NCBI GenBank assembly: GCA_910586995.1
Contig: CAJUKZ010000002.1
Span: 248,001 to 312,000 of the forward strand
Length of the DNA: 64,000 nucleotides
Direction of reading: 5' to 3'
Source: an uncultured Muribaculaceae bacterium
Lineage (GTDB): Bacteria; Bacteroidota; Bacteroidia; Bacteroidales; Muribaculaceae
Shown: one piece after another, positions 44,877-53,855 of the stretch
How the letters are laid out: each line of letters begins with the position of its first letter
How positions within the stretch are numbered: position 1 is the first letter of the stretch
Program-made: the position numbers and the translations under genes
The notes under the pieces: generated by a model
The model's database searches: none
Told to the model about the DNA's origin: nothing
Seen by the model: only the letters and a program-made list of their open reading frames with translations

Positions 44877-47585
44877 TCAGAAAAGCCGCTGTTGGCCGGT
44901 GAGTTCATCGCGGATCTCATCGTCGGAGACATCCGGACCTATATTTTCAGATTCTTCCAAGTTCTCATCCACTTCTTCCGATTGTGGTTCAGGCAGAGAA
45001 TCCATCGAAGGTTCAGGCTCGATCTCGACCACTGCGCCGATCTCAAACATTGTGAGTCGTTTACCCTTTGCCTTGCTTGACTTGACACCGATAAATTCAG
45101 CAGCATTGACTTCAAGAGGCTCACGGAACGAATCCACACCGCCGAATTCAATTCTGAACCGAGCACCACTTTTGTCAGACAAGGCTATAAGCTCTGTTTC
45201 TGGATTCTCGCCGATGAAACGCTGACGCTTCGCCACAGGATCAAGCTGGAAACGCTTTATATATGGATAACCCTGATCTGCATCGTGCAGGATAGCAGTC
45301 CAGACTTTGTCAGCCTCGAACTTCTCAATTCTCAGTATATTATCTTCATAATGATTTGTGGACTCAAATCCGCTCGTATAATATGATCCGTCGGCAAGTA
45401 CCACGAGGACACGATCGTCCGGCGAGAATTCGCCCAACAACTGTCCGCGTCCATCATAATTGAGCCTCAGCACATCAGCATCGAACCACACGTTCAGTCC
45501 GCCAAGAGTCGATCTTCCGGCTTCTTTGAGTGAGAAACGGTGTACTGGATTCTTAGTCACCAGATTGCCAAGCGAAGCACGACCCTTTATAGCCAGTTTG
45601 CTGAAGTCCACATCGAGTTGGAGTTTCTTTAGTCTCGCATCAGGCTTCAGTATCACTTTCACGACCTCGGCTTCACCGTTGGGATTGGCTGTAAAGTAGC
45701 AAACCCGTGTGCCTGGAGCTCCTGGTGTCAGGTTATATTCCTTGTCGCGCGTCACACCGGTGACACTGAAACGCTTCATATAGTATGGACCGTTCTTGCC
45801 ATTCTGATAGATGGCATTATAGATAGTGCGTGTATCGTTGCGCTTGAATACTGCCACATGTATCACATTTTTGCCTACCGACAGTTTGTCTGCAACCTTG
45901 ACCACCTTATATCGTCCGTCTTTGTAGAATATGATAATATCGTCGATAGCAGAGCAGTTGCACACAAACTCGTCTTTCTTCAGCATTGTGCCTATAAATC
46001 CTTCCTCCCGGTTTATGTAGAGCTTCTCATTAGCCTCCGCAACCGATGCTGCCTGAATGTTGTCGAAACTGCGCACCTGCGTGCGGCGGGGAAATCCCGC
46101 ACCGTATTTTTCTTTAAGATGCTCATACCACCGGATCGTGTAGTCCACGATGTGATCTATATCACGGGAGTATTCCGCAATCTTTTCGTTGAAAGACGCG
46201 ATCTGCAGATCAGCCTCATCGGCGTTGAAACGCAATATGCGTTTCATCCTGATCTCGAAAAGCCGCAGAATATCGTCACGGGTCACATCGCGCACAAGAT
46301 TTTTAGCATATTTGAGTATCTTCGCAGTGACATGCTCAATAGCAGCTTCCATATCCGGCGCCTGCTCATACTCCTTATCCTTATATATACGCTTCTCGAT
46401 GAAAATCTTTTCGAGTGAGGCGAAATGCAGTTTCTCGCGCACCTCGCCACGCAATATCTCAAGTTCGCGACGTAGTATGTCGGTAGTACGGCTAACACTG
46501 TGGCGTAGCAGATCACTCACACCCGCAAAAACAGGTTTTTCCTCGGATATGACACAACAGTTCGGCGAGATGCTGATTTCACAATCCGTAAATGCATACA
46601 AAGCGTCTATTGTTTTGTCGGAAGAAGTACCCGGCTGAAGATGCACAAGAATCTGAGCAGTCTCCGAGGTCATGTTCTCAACCTTGCGTATCTTTATCTT
46701 GCCCTTCTCATATGCTTCTATGATCGAATCAATAAGAGTCTCGGTTGTCTTTCCAAAGGGTATTTCAGAAATAACAAGGGTCTTGTTATCGATCTTGTCG
46801 ATCTTGGCCCTCACTTTCACTCTGCCTCCACGCTGACCGTCGTTGTATCTCGCCACATCGATGAATCCTCCTGTGGGGAAATCCGGGTAAAGTTCGAAAC
46901 TCTCGCCACGCAGACAAGCCACGGCTGCATCAAGAATCTCATTCACATTGTGCGGCAGAATCTTTGAAGACAAGCCGACGGCGATACCTTCAGCACCTTG
47001 CGCTAAAAGCAGAGGAAACTTTACCGGCAGAGTCACAGGCTCGCGCTTGCGTCCATCATAGCTGACAGTCCAGTCTGTAACTTTCGCATTGTACAGAGTC
47101 TCGAGAGCGAATGTCGACAGTCGCGCCTCGATATAACGTCCTGCCGCCGCTGGAGCGCCTGTAAGGATATTTCCCCAGTTTCCCTGCATGTCGATAAGCA
47201 GTTCTTTCTGCCCGAGCTGCACGAGAGCATCCTTGATTGAAGCATCGCCGTGAGGATGATATTGCATCGTGTTTCCGACGATATTCGCCACTTTGTTGAA
47301 CCTGCCGTCGTCAAGAGTCTCCATTGAATGCAGTATACGGCGCTGCACAGGCTTTAGACCATCATCTATATGCGGGACGGCACGCTCAAGAATCACATAA
47401 CTGGCATATTCAAGATACCACCGGCGATACATTCCTCGCAGATGATGCGTTATTGAATCGCCGTCGGGATTGAAATGCGGACCTTCGGCGGAGGCCGGCT
47501 CCATCAGGGAGTCGGAATTCGCGGTATCACCAGAGATCTCGTCAGGTGTGTCGTTGTAGTCGTCGGGAAATATATCGTCGCTCAT
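44877..47585 (-). CDS. parC: DNA topoisomerase IV subunit A
   Basis: Cleavage subunit of topoisomerase IV, which decatenates sister chromosomes. From ATG 47585 it has 902 residues. The winged-helix domain includes the catalytic Tyr in AGRYIEARLS, preceded by YHPHGDASIKDALV; the coiled-coil gate follows, and the C-terminal domain is a beta-pinwheel without a strong GyrA box. The acidic N-terminal 30 residues and C-terminal tail are lineage features. GyrA is the alternative; the GNWGNILTGAPAAA segment and the lack of a canonical GyrA box favour ParC. The longer frame starts with GTG inside the -7 promoter element and is rejected. Confidence 0.88.
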   Translation of the reverse strand: MSDDIFPDDYNDTPDEISGDTANSDSLMEPASAEGPHFNPDGDSITHHLRGMYRRWYLEYASYVILERAVPHIDDGLKPVQRRILHSMETLDDGRFNKVANIVGNTMQYHPHGDASIKDALVQLGQKELLIDMQGNWGNILTGAPAAAGRYIEARLSTFALETLYNAKVTDWTVSYDGRKREPVTLPVKFPLLLAQGAEGIAVGLSSKILPHNVNEILDAAVACLRGESFELYPDFPTGGFIDVARYNDGQRGGRVKVRAKIDKIDNKTLVISEIPFGKTTETLIDSIIEAYEKGKIKIRKVENMTSETAQILVHLQPGTSSDKTIDALYAFTDCEISISPNCCVISEEKPVFAGVSDLLRHSVSRTTDILRRELEILRGEVREKLHFASLEKIFIEKRIYKDKEYEQAPDMEAAIEHVTAKILKYAKNLVRDVTRDDILRLFEIRMKRILRFNADEADLQIASFNEKIAEYSRDIDHIVDYTIRWYEHLKEKYGAGFPRRTQVRSFDNIQAASVAEANEKLYINREEGFIGTMLKKDEFVCNCSAIDDIIIFYKDGRYKVVKVADKLSVGKNVIHVAVFKRNDTRTIYNAIYQNGKNGPYYMKRFSVTGVTRDKEYNLTPGAPGTRVCYFTANPNGEAEVVKVILKPDARLKKLQLDVDFSKLAIKGRASLGNLVTKNPVHRFSLKEAGRSTLGGLNVWFDADVLRLNYDGRGQLLGEFSPDDRVLVVLADGSYYTSGFESTNHYEDNILRIEKFEADKVWTAILHDADQGYPYIKRFQLDPVAKRQRFIGENPETELIALSDKSGARFRIEFGGVDSFREPLEVNAAEFIGVKSSKAKGKRLTMFEIGAVVEIEPEPSMDSLPEPQSEEVDENLEESENIGPDVSDDEIRDELTGQQRLF

Positions 47586-47626
47586 AAATACAAGTGAACT
47601 ATGTGGCAGGGATGTGTTATTTCCCA

Positions 47627-47634
47627 CAAAGTTA
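47627..47634 (-). promoter_or_regulatory. -7 promoter element for parC
   Basis: Minus-strand TAACTTTG at 47634-47627; predicted start near 47620 with a leader of about 35 bases. Confidence 0.55.
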
Positions 47635-47720
47635 GCAAAAATTTAAACGAAAGCCCACTATAACCGCATTAAAAAAGCAGTTTGCCACAAGCAAATTCCA
47701 CACCCTCAGCTTCGGAAGCA

Positions 47721-48182
47721 TCAGATAGGTATATTGCCTGAGGTCTTTATTCCTTCCATCACAAACTGCGATTCTATGGATGCGATGTTGTCAATCGTGG
47801 CAAGGGTATCTATCACAAATTCCTGATAGCGTTTCATAGAAGGAGCATATATTTTGAGCAGGAAATCAAAACGGCCGCCCACATTATAACATTCGGCCAC
47901 ACCCTCGGTACTGCGTATGCGGTCGGTGAATTCAATGACACGCTCGCGGTTCATGGTCTGAAGCTTCACATTGCAGAAGACCATGAACCCAAGATCCAGC
48001 TTCTCGGGATTCAATACAGCGCTATAACGCGATATGTAACCCTCGCGTTCAAGACGCCGCAGACGTTCAAACACCGGTGTGGTCGAAAGATTGACTTTGG
48101 CGGCCAACTCCTTTGTAGTGAGACGGCAATTTTTCTGCATAGCACGAAGTATAGCCAGATCTGTCTTGTCCAATGTGTTCAT
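47721..48182 (-). CDS. Lrp/AsnC-family transcription regulator
   Basis: A 153-residue regulator from ATG 48182 (MNTLDKTDLAILRAMQ); the longer frame extends upstream without similarity. The N-terminal helix-turn-helix is TTKELAAKVNLSTTPVFERLRRLEREGYI, followed by the ligand-binding RAM domain (VFCNVKLQTMNRERVIEF, AECYNVGGRFDFLLKIY). It is divergent from the sulfhydrylase metY; the 161-base gap contains a perfect 16-base palindrome, so metY and perhaps its own gene are likely targets. Confidence 0.92.
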   Translation of the reverse strand: MNTLDKTDLAILRAMQKNCRLTTKELAAKVNLSTTPVFERLRRLEREGYISRYSAVLNPEKLDLGFMVFCNVKLQTMNRERVIEFTDRIRSTEGVAECYNVGGRFDFLLKIYAPSMKRYQEFVIDTLATIDNIASIESQFVMEGIKTSGNIPI

Positions 48183-48282
48183 AACAATAAAAATATTCTT
48201 AAAAGTGCTCGGTTTACTACTATATACAGAATCAAATTCTACAAACATTCGCTAAATTATAAAATATTTCCATAATAAACAG

Positions 48283-48298
48283 TTTTCTTGCAAGAAAA
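48283..48298. promoter_or_regulatory. Perfect palindrome, candidate Lrp operator upstream of metY
   Basis: TTTTCTTGCAAGAAAA is its own reverse complement over 16 bases. It ends 12 bases before the metY -7 element, so a bound protein would cover the -33 region. The only regulator encoded next to it is the Lrp/AsnC protein. Confidence 0.55.
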
Positions 48299-48310
48299 AT
48301 TCTGTAACTT

Positions 48311-48318
48311 TATCTTTG
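48311..48318 (+). promoter_or_regulatory. -7 promoter element for metY
   Basis: TATCTTTG at 48311-48318, with CTTG about 20 bases upstream, inside the palindrome. Predicted start near 48325, leader about 19 bases. Confidence 0.6.
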
Positions 48319-48343
48319 TGAACCGAATTACTTCTACACTTGT

Positions 48344-49633
48344 ATGAGACCTGATAAGAAATACCGTTTCGAGACACTGCAGCTTCATGTAGGACAGGAA
48401 TCAGCAGATCCGGCAACCGACGCACGTGCCGTGCCGATCTATCAGACAACCTCCTATGTGTTCGGCAGTTGCCGGCAGGCAGCCGACCGCTTCGACCTGA
48501 AAGAACCGGGAAATATATACGGACGTCTGTCCAATCCCACGCAGGACGTACTTGAGCGCCGTATAGCGGCACTCGAGGGCGGCAAAGCCGCACTTGCAGT
48601 GGCATCAGGTGCAGCGGCAGTAACATATGCCGTCATGAACATAGCAAGAGCAGGCGACCACATCGTAGCAGCCAACAATATATATGGAGGTAGCTACAAC
48701 CTGCTGGACAATACACTGCCGGCATATGGAATTACTGCTACATTCGTCGATCCTGCGGACATCGCCAACTTTGAGTCAGCCATACAGCCATCGACAAAAG
48801 CTGTTTTCGTAGAGACATTAGGTAATCCCAACAGCAACGTCACAGACATACGCGCCATAGCCGACATGGCTCACCGTCATGGTCTTCCACTGATAATCGA
48901 CAATACTTTCGGGACACCATATCTTGTAAGACCAATCGAACTTGGAGCAGACATCGTTGTCCACTCAGCCACAAAATTCATCGGCGGCCACGGATCGTCG
49001 CTCGGCGGGATAATAGTCGATTCCGGCAATTTCGACTGGGCTGCAGCCGGGAAATTCCCTACTCTTTGCGATCCGGATCCATCATATCACGGAACACGAT
49101 TCATAGACGTAGATCCGCAGACTCCTTTCGTGACGAGAATACGCACGGTGTTGCTACGTGATACCGGAGCAGCTATCTCGCCGCTCAACGCATGGCTTCT
49201 GCTTCAAAGCCTTGAGACTCTTTCGCTCAGGGTAGAGCGGCACGTACAGAATGCCATAGAGATAGCAAAACATCTCAACGGACACCCCAAGATAAAGAAA
49301 GTGAATCATCCCTCACTGCCCGATCATCCCGACCACGCGCTCTACAACAGTCTGTTTCCCCGCGGAGCCGGATCTATATTTACCATAGAGATAGATGGCG
49401 ACATAGAGGCCGCCCACAGATTCATAGATAGTCTGGAGATATTCTCGCTGCTGGCCAATGTGGCAGATGTGAAATCGCTGGTAATTCATCCGGCCACAAC
49501 CACACACTCGCAACTGACTCCGCAGCAGCAGGCCGAGCAAAGCATTTTCCCCGGCACGGTGAGGCTTTCAATAGGCATCGAACACATCGACGATCTGATA
49601 GCCGATCTCGACCAAGCTCTTGATAAAGTTTAA
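48344..49633 (+). CDS. metY: O-acetylhomoserine sulfhydrylase
   Basis: PLP enzyme making homocysteine from O-acetylhomoserine and sulfide in methionine synthesis. The 429 residues show the family N-terminus ETLQLHVGQ, YQTTSYVF, the IYGRLSNPT segment, LASG-type turn (VASGAAAV), the PLP Asp in PLIIDNTFGTP and the PLP Lys in HSATKFIGGHG. The C-terminus has the LANVADVKSLVIHPATTTH stretch that separates MetY from MetB. An adjacent Lrp-type regulator and palindrome suggest amino-acid control. Confidence 0.94.
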   Translation: MRPDKKYRFETLQLHVGQESADPATDARAVPIYQTTSYVFGSCRQAADRFDLKEPGNIYGRLSNPTQDVLERRIAALEGGKAALAVASGAAAVTYAVMNIARAGDHIVAANNIYGGSYNLLDNTLPAYGITATFVDPADIANFESAIQPSTKAVFVETLGNPNSNVTDIRAIADMAHRHGLPLIIDNTFGTPYLVRPIELGADIVVHSATKFIGGHGSSLGGIIVDSGNFDWAAAGKFPTLCDPDPSYHGTRFIDVDPQTPFVTRIRTVLLRDTGAAISPLNAWLLLQSLETLSLRVERHVQNAIEIAKHLNGHPKIKKVNHPSLPDHPDHALYNSLFPRGAGSIFTIEIDGDIEAAHRFIDSLEIFSLLANVADVKSLVIHPATTTHSQLTPQQQAEQSIFPGTVRLSIGIEHIDDLIADLDQALDKV

Positions 49634-49738
49634 CTGTATTATATTGTAAAAGCAAATCTATCACCCCGTCCGAGGGGGTCTTATTAATTACATCTGCAAT
49701 TGTATTAATATCTTTCACATAGTTTTCTATACTCGGAA

Positions 49739-49776
49739 GAATGGCGCATAATGTGAATTACGCGCCATTCATTTTA
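49739..49776 (+). terminator. Terminator after metY
   Basis: A 9-bp stem GAATGGCGC/GCGCCATTC (49739-49747/49762-49770) is followed by ATTTTA. It may also act for the convergent cdsA gene. Confidence 0.6.
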
Positions 49777-49796
49777 TCTGTCTATGTGACTATAAA

Positions 49797-50639
49797 TCAG
49801 TTTATCTGTGCAATTGTCATGTAGATAAGTGTCACCGGGGCTACAAACAGGAAACTGTCGATACGGTCAAGTACACCTCCGTGGCCCGGAAGCAATGTGC
49901 CCGAATCCTTGACTCCGGCAGCACGCTTCAGCATAGACTCGAACAAATCGCCCCATGTTGCCACTGCAGCCACGACTGCTCCATAGACACCCATGTCCAC
50001 AGCGGATATTCTCTCCGGAATATACGATCTGGCACAGTAGTAATAGACAACTCCACCTATGATGCAGAATACCAGCCCTCCGAAAAATCCTTCCCACGAT
50101 TTCTTTGGCGACAGACGCTCGAACAGTTTCTTCGATCCGAGCATCGAACCTATGATAAAAGCTCCGGTGTCGTTCAGCCAGATAAGGATAAACATGCCAA
50201 GCAGAAGCCATCGTCCTCCGTTCATAAGGCTCATCCATCCCATGCAGCATAGAGGCAAGCCTATGTAGACGAGTGCAAGCATTGCAAACCCGAGATCCAC
50301 AAGCGACTTCTTCATATCGGCGTTGTAAAGAGCGACTATAGGCCGGCTGAGCATATACAGGACTATGAACATGATCATGGAGATAACTCCCATACCACCG
50401 GGAGTGGCGGCAGTAGCCGCCAACAGCGACACCGACATAACACCAAGTGTATCGAAGAACATCAGCGGAGAATTCCCGGACGATCCGAGTTTCTGCGTCA
50501 GTTGATGATATTCAGATGCCGCCCCTACGGCGAGCAAGAATATAAGCACCCATATAGCAGGCGATGGCAGCATTATACCGCATACGATCACTGCTATATA
50601 TATAATGCCCGTCACCGAGCGTAGAAGGAGATTTTTCAT
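49797..50639 (-). CDS. cdsA: Phosphatidate cytidylyltransferase
   Basis: Inner-membrane enzyme making CDP-diacylglycerol. From ATG 50639 (MKNLLLRSVTG) it has 280 residues and about eight membrane segments. The C-terminal family signature GDLFESMLKR then KDSGTLLPGHGGVLDRIDS is complete, preceded by LSPKKSWEG. A longer frame from 50759 lies inside valS. It begins 19 bases after the valS stop and is probably co-transcribed. Confidence 0.95.
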   Translation of the reverse strand: MKNLLLRSVTGIIYIAVIVCGIMLPSPAIWVLIFLLAVGAASEYHQLTQKLGSSGNSPLMFFDTLGVMSVSLLAATAATPGGMGVISMIMFIVLYMLSRPIVALYNADMKKSLVDLGFAMLALVYIGLPLCCMGWMSLMNGGRWLLLGMFILIWLNDTGAFIIGSMLGSKKLFERLSPKKSWEGFFGGLVFCIIGGVVYYYCARSYIPERISAVDMGVYGAVVAAVATWGDLFESMLKRAAGVKDSGTLLPGHGGVLDRIDSFLFVAPVTLIYMTIAQIN

Positions 50640-50658
50640 AGGGCTGAATTTGCTTTTT

Positions 50659-53355
50659 TTATTTTTTAAGGGCCTCGATAGACGCAGTAAGCGCAGCAAT
50701 CTTGCTCTCCGAGTCGGCGAGTTTCCTGCGTTCGGTCTCAACAACGGCTGCAGGCGCATTGTTCACGAAGCGCTCGTTGGACAGTTTTTTCTCCACCGAA
50801 GCCTTGAATCCTATGGCATAGTCAAGCGCATCCTGAAGTCGGGCAAGCTCGGCCTCGACATCTATTGCTGCGGCAAGAGGCACATTAAACTCGTATGTGC
50901 CTACCATAAACGATGCTGCTGCAGGATCTTTGGCATCTGTGCGGGTGTATCCCGAGAGATTGGCAAGCTTCACAATCACCGGCGACAGCGCAGATGGAGC
51001 GTTACCTACCGACAAAAGTTCAAGCTGCTCCTTAGGAGCTATGTTCTTAGAAGCGCGTACACCACGCACACCGGTCACAATATCCTTGGCCTGCTCCATT
51101 TCGCTGATAATGTCGGCATCGACTTTTCCGGCCTCCGGCATTTGAGCATACATTATCGACTCACCCGGGCGACGGGCTGCCAGATGCTGCCACAATTCCT
51201 CAGTGATGAATGGCATGAAAGGATGAAGCATGCGGAGAAGCGCATCAAAGAATCCAAGAGTGGACTCCAGTGTAGCACGATCGGCACTGTCGCCATATGC
51301 CGGCTTAACCATCTCAAGATACCACGACGAGAATTCATCCCAGAACAGACGATATGCTGCCATGAGAGCCTCGGAGATACGGAATTTACCCATAAGGTCC
51401 TTGATTTCGGCAAGAGTGGCGTCAAGCTTAGCCTCAAACCAGCGCACTGCCTGCGCCGAAGCCTCCGGCTGCGGCTTGTCCTCAACCTGCCAACCCTTTA
51501 CGAGACGGAAAGCATTCCATATCTTGTTGCAGAAATTGCGTCCCTGCTCGCAGAGTTTATCGTCATACATGATATCGTTTCCGGCAGGAGCGGCAAGCAT
51601 CAGACCCATACGCACGCCATCGGCGCCATATTGCGCGATCAGGTCGAGAGGATCGGGCGAGTTGCCAAGGCTTTTCGACATCTTGCGACCGATCGAGTCG
51701 CGCACGATGCCGGTAAAGTATACATTGTCGAACGGCTGCTTACCCACATATTCATAGCCTGCCATGATCATGCGCGCAACCCAGAAGAAGATAATATCCG
51801 GACCTGTAACAAGCGTCGATGTAGGATAATAATACTGTATCTCCTCATTGCCGGGATTATTGATGCCGTCGAAAAGTGTGATCGGCCATAGCCATGACGA
51901 GAACCAAGTGTCGAGAGCATCCTCATCGCGTCGCAGATCAGACAGTTGCAAGCCGGCATCGCCGCTCTGGATGCGTGCCTTCTCGAGCGCTTCTTCCGGC
52001 GAAAGAGCCACGACAAAACGTTCCTCCTCGCCCTCCTTATTGTAGAAATATGCAGGGATGCGGTGTCCCCACCATAGCTGACGGCTTATGCACCAATCCT
52101 GTATATTTTCAAGCCATACCCTATATGTATTCTTGTATTTTTCGGGGACGAAGCGTATTATATCGTCCATCACAGGCGATAGCGAGATCTCTGCAAAGTG
52201 TTTCATATCCACAAACCACTGCAGTGACAGACGCGGCTCGATGGGGACTTTCGTACGCTCCGACAATCCTACATTATTAACATAATCCTCGATCTTCTCA
52301 AGCAGAGCCGCCTTATCAAGATCCAACGCGATCTGCTTGCGGACATCAAAACGGTCCATGCCTACATACATACCGGCCGCAGGAGCGACTGTAGCATCTT
52401 CGTTGAAAATGTCGATGCTCTCGAGATTGTGTTTCTTTCCGAGCATGTAGTCGTTTTTGTCGTGGGCCGGAGTCACTTTCAGACAGCCTGTACCGAAGTC
52501 GATCTCCACATAGCGGTCTTCGATCACAGGTATCACACGACCGACAAGAGGAACTATCACCTTTCTGCCTTTAAGCCACTCGTTCTTGGGGTCTTTCGGA
52601 TTGATACACATGGCCGTATCGCCCATTATGGTCTCGGGGCGTGTGGTGGCTACAACTGCATAGTGACGTCCGCTCGGATCTGTGTGCACAACGCATTCTT
52701 CCGGGAAGACAGTCTCAGCACCGAACTCACATTCAGGCGCGAGATAATAGCGCAGGTAGTAGAGCTTCGAATTCTCCTGCTCGAAGAAAACCTCATCATC
52801 GCTCAAAGCCGTACGGTTCTGCGGGTCCCAGTTCACCATACGCATTCCGCGGTATATGAGGCCCTTGTCAAACAGATCTACGAACACCTTCAGAACGCTC
52901 TCGCTGCGTTTCTCGTCCATAGTGAAAGCAGTGCGATCCCAGTCGCACGATGCGCCGAGCTTGCGCAACTGCTGAAGTATGATGCCTCCATGTTTCTCAG
53001 TCCAGTCCCACGCATGCTTCAGAAACTCCTCGCGCGTAAGATCAGTCTTCTTGATACCCTCCGAAGCCAGCTTTGCTATCACCTTAGTCTCGGTAGAGAT
53101 AGACGCATGGTCTGTGCCCGGCACCCAGAGGGCATTCTTGCCCTCCATGCGCGCACGACGCACAAGAATATCCTGGATCGTGTTGTTGAGCATGTGTCCC
53201 ATGTGGAGAACACCTGTGACGTTAGGCGGCGGAATCACTATCGTGTAAGGCTCTCGCGCATCAGGAACGGAACGGAAAAGCTTGTGCTCCATCCAGTAGG
53301 CATACCACTTGTCCTCAACCTCCGACGGGTTGTATTTCGGTGCTAACTCATTCAT
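50659..53355 (-). CDS. valS: Valyl-tRNA synthetase
   Basis: Charges tRNA-Val and edits mischarged threonine. The 898 residues contain the class I motif HMGH (51-54 in PPPNVTGVLHMGHML), the ValRS-specific GTDHASIST, the CP1 editing domain with TTRPETIMGDTA, WCISRQLWWGHRIP, the DTWFSS motif, the KMSKS loop in GRKMSKSLGNSPDP and a C-terminal coiled-coil arm (last 65 residues). Its start faces the ssb gene, and the two -7 elements are only 13 bases apart. Confidence 0.97.
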   Translation of the reverse strand: MNELAPKYNPSEVEDKWYAYWMEHKLFRSVPDAREPYTIVIPPPNVTGVLHMGHMLNNTIQDILVRRARMEGKNALWVPGTDHASISTETKVIAKLASEGIKKTDLTREEFLKHAWDWTEKHGGIILQQLRKLGASCDWDRTAFTMDEKRSESVLKVFVDLFDKGLIYRGMRMVNWDPQNRTALSDDEVFFEQENSKLYYLRYYLAPECEFGAETVFPEECVVHTDPSGRHYAVVATTRPETIMGDTAMCINPKDPKNEWLKGRKVIVPLVGRVIPVIEDRYVEIDFGTGCLKVTPAHDKNDYMLGKKHNLESIDIFNEDATVAPAAGMYVGMDRFDVRKQIALDLDKAALLEKIEDYVNNVGLSERTKVPIEPRLSLQWFVDMKHFAEISLSPVMDDIIRFVPEKYKNTYRVWLENIQDWCISRQLWWGHRIPAYFYNKEGEEERFVVALSPEEALEKARIQSGDAGLQLSDLRRDEDALDTWFSSWLWPITLFDGINNPGNEEIQYYYPTSTLVTGPDIIFFWVARMIMAGYEYVGKQPFDNVYFTGIVRDSIGRKMSKSLGNSPDPLDLIAQYGADGVRMGLMLAAPAGNDIMYDDKLCEQGRNFCNKIWNAFRLVKGWQVEDKPQPEASAQAVRWFEAKLDATLAEIKDLMGKFRISEALMAAYRLFWDEFSSWYLEMVKPAYGDSADRATLESTLGFFDALLRMLHPFMPFITEELWQHLAARRPGESIMYAQMPEAGKVDADIISEMEQAKDIVTGVRGVRASKNIAPKEQLELLSVGNAPSALSPVIVKLANLSGYTRTDAKDPAAASFMVGTYEFNVPLAAAIDVEAELARLQDALDYAIGFKASVEKKLSNERFVNNAPAAVVETERRKLADSESKIAALTASIEALKK

Positions 53356-53402
53356 GGGTCAATTTATCTTTTGTCTTTGGAATGTTTAAATTATTCAAGC
53401 CA

Positions 53403-53431
53403 CAAAATTACGAGTTTTTTTGCTAATTTTG
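53403..53431. promoter_or_regulatory. Divergent promoters of valS (-) and ssb (+)
   Basis: Minus-strand TAATTTTG (53410-53403) serves valS and plus-strand TAATTTTG (53424-53431) serves ssb. With 13 bases between them, each polymerase would cover the other's -33 region, so the two promoters should compete. Confidence 0.55.
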
Positions 53432-53473
53432 CGCTGTATATATAATAAAATAAGAGTTAGCGTCAATTTACCG

Positions 53474-53818
53474 ATGAACAAAGCAATCCTGATGGGAAAT
53501 GTGGGGCGAGACCCGGAGATACGCTACGTAGGCAACAGGCCGGTGGCATCGTTCACCCTGGCCACGACCGAACGTGCATACACCACGGCCTCCGGTACTG
53601 CTGTCCCCGAACGAACCGAATGGCACAATATCGTGTGCTGGGACGCCAACGCCACACTGGCCGAAAGGTATATCCGCAAAGGCTCACGGCTGCTTGTCGA
53701 GGGAAAAATACGCACACGCTACTGGGAGGACCGGAACACGATCAAGCATACCGTTACAGAGATTTATGCCGACCGTATAGAGATGGCCGGACGCCTCAAC
53801 GAGCAGTCGGCACAATGA
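53474..53818 (+). CDS. ssb: Single-stranded DNA-binding protein, short form
   Basis: OB-fold protein of 114 residues from ATG 53474 (MNKAILMGNVGRDPEIRYVGNRPVASFTLATTE). The conserved EWHNIVCWDANATLAERYIRKGSRLLVEGKIRTR core is intact. It ends QSAQ after the OB fold, with neither the Gly/Pro linker nor the acidic DDDIPF-like tip by which standard SSB recruits repair proteins. Bacteroidales often carry such a second, short SSB. The longer frame from 53420 starts before the predicted transcription start. Confidence 0.9.
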   Translation: MNKAILMGNVGRDPEIRYVGNRPVASFTLATTERAYTTASGTAVPERTEWHNIVCWDANATLAERYIRKGSRLLVEGKIRTRYWEDRNTIKHTVTEIYADRIEMAGRLNEQSAQ

Positions 53819-53843
53819 TCGCCTGCGGTATAATATTTATTGC

Positions 53844-53851
53844 TAATTTTG
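53844..53851 (+). promoter_or_regulatory. Promoter-like -7 element immediately before tgt
   Basis: TAATTTTG at 53844-53851, in the 14-base context TGCTAATTTTGCGC that also occurs at the ssb promoter (53421-53434). The tgt ATG is at 53856, only 4 bases on, so transcripts from here would begin at or within the start codon. Confidence 0.5.
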
Positions 53852-53855
53852 CGCG

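Noticed and set aside
47586..47627. GTG start for parC
   Set aside because: It overlaps the -7 element TAACTTTG; ATG 47585 fits the transcript and begins the acidic N-terminus.
50605..51891. 428-codon plus-strand open frame over cdsA/valS
   Set aside because: Antisense shadow of valS; composition is Arg/His/Cys-rich without any family motif, while valS on the other strand is complete.
52429..53346. 305-codon plus-strand frame
   Set aside because: Antisense to the N-terminal half of valS; no recognisable domain.
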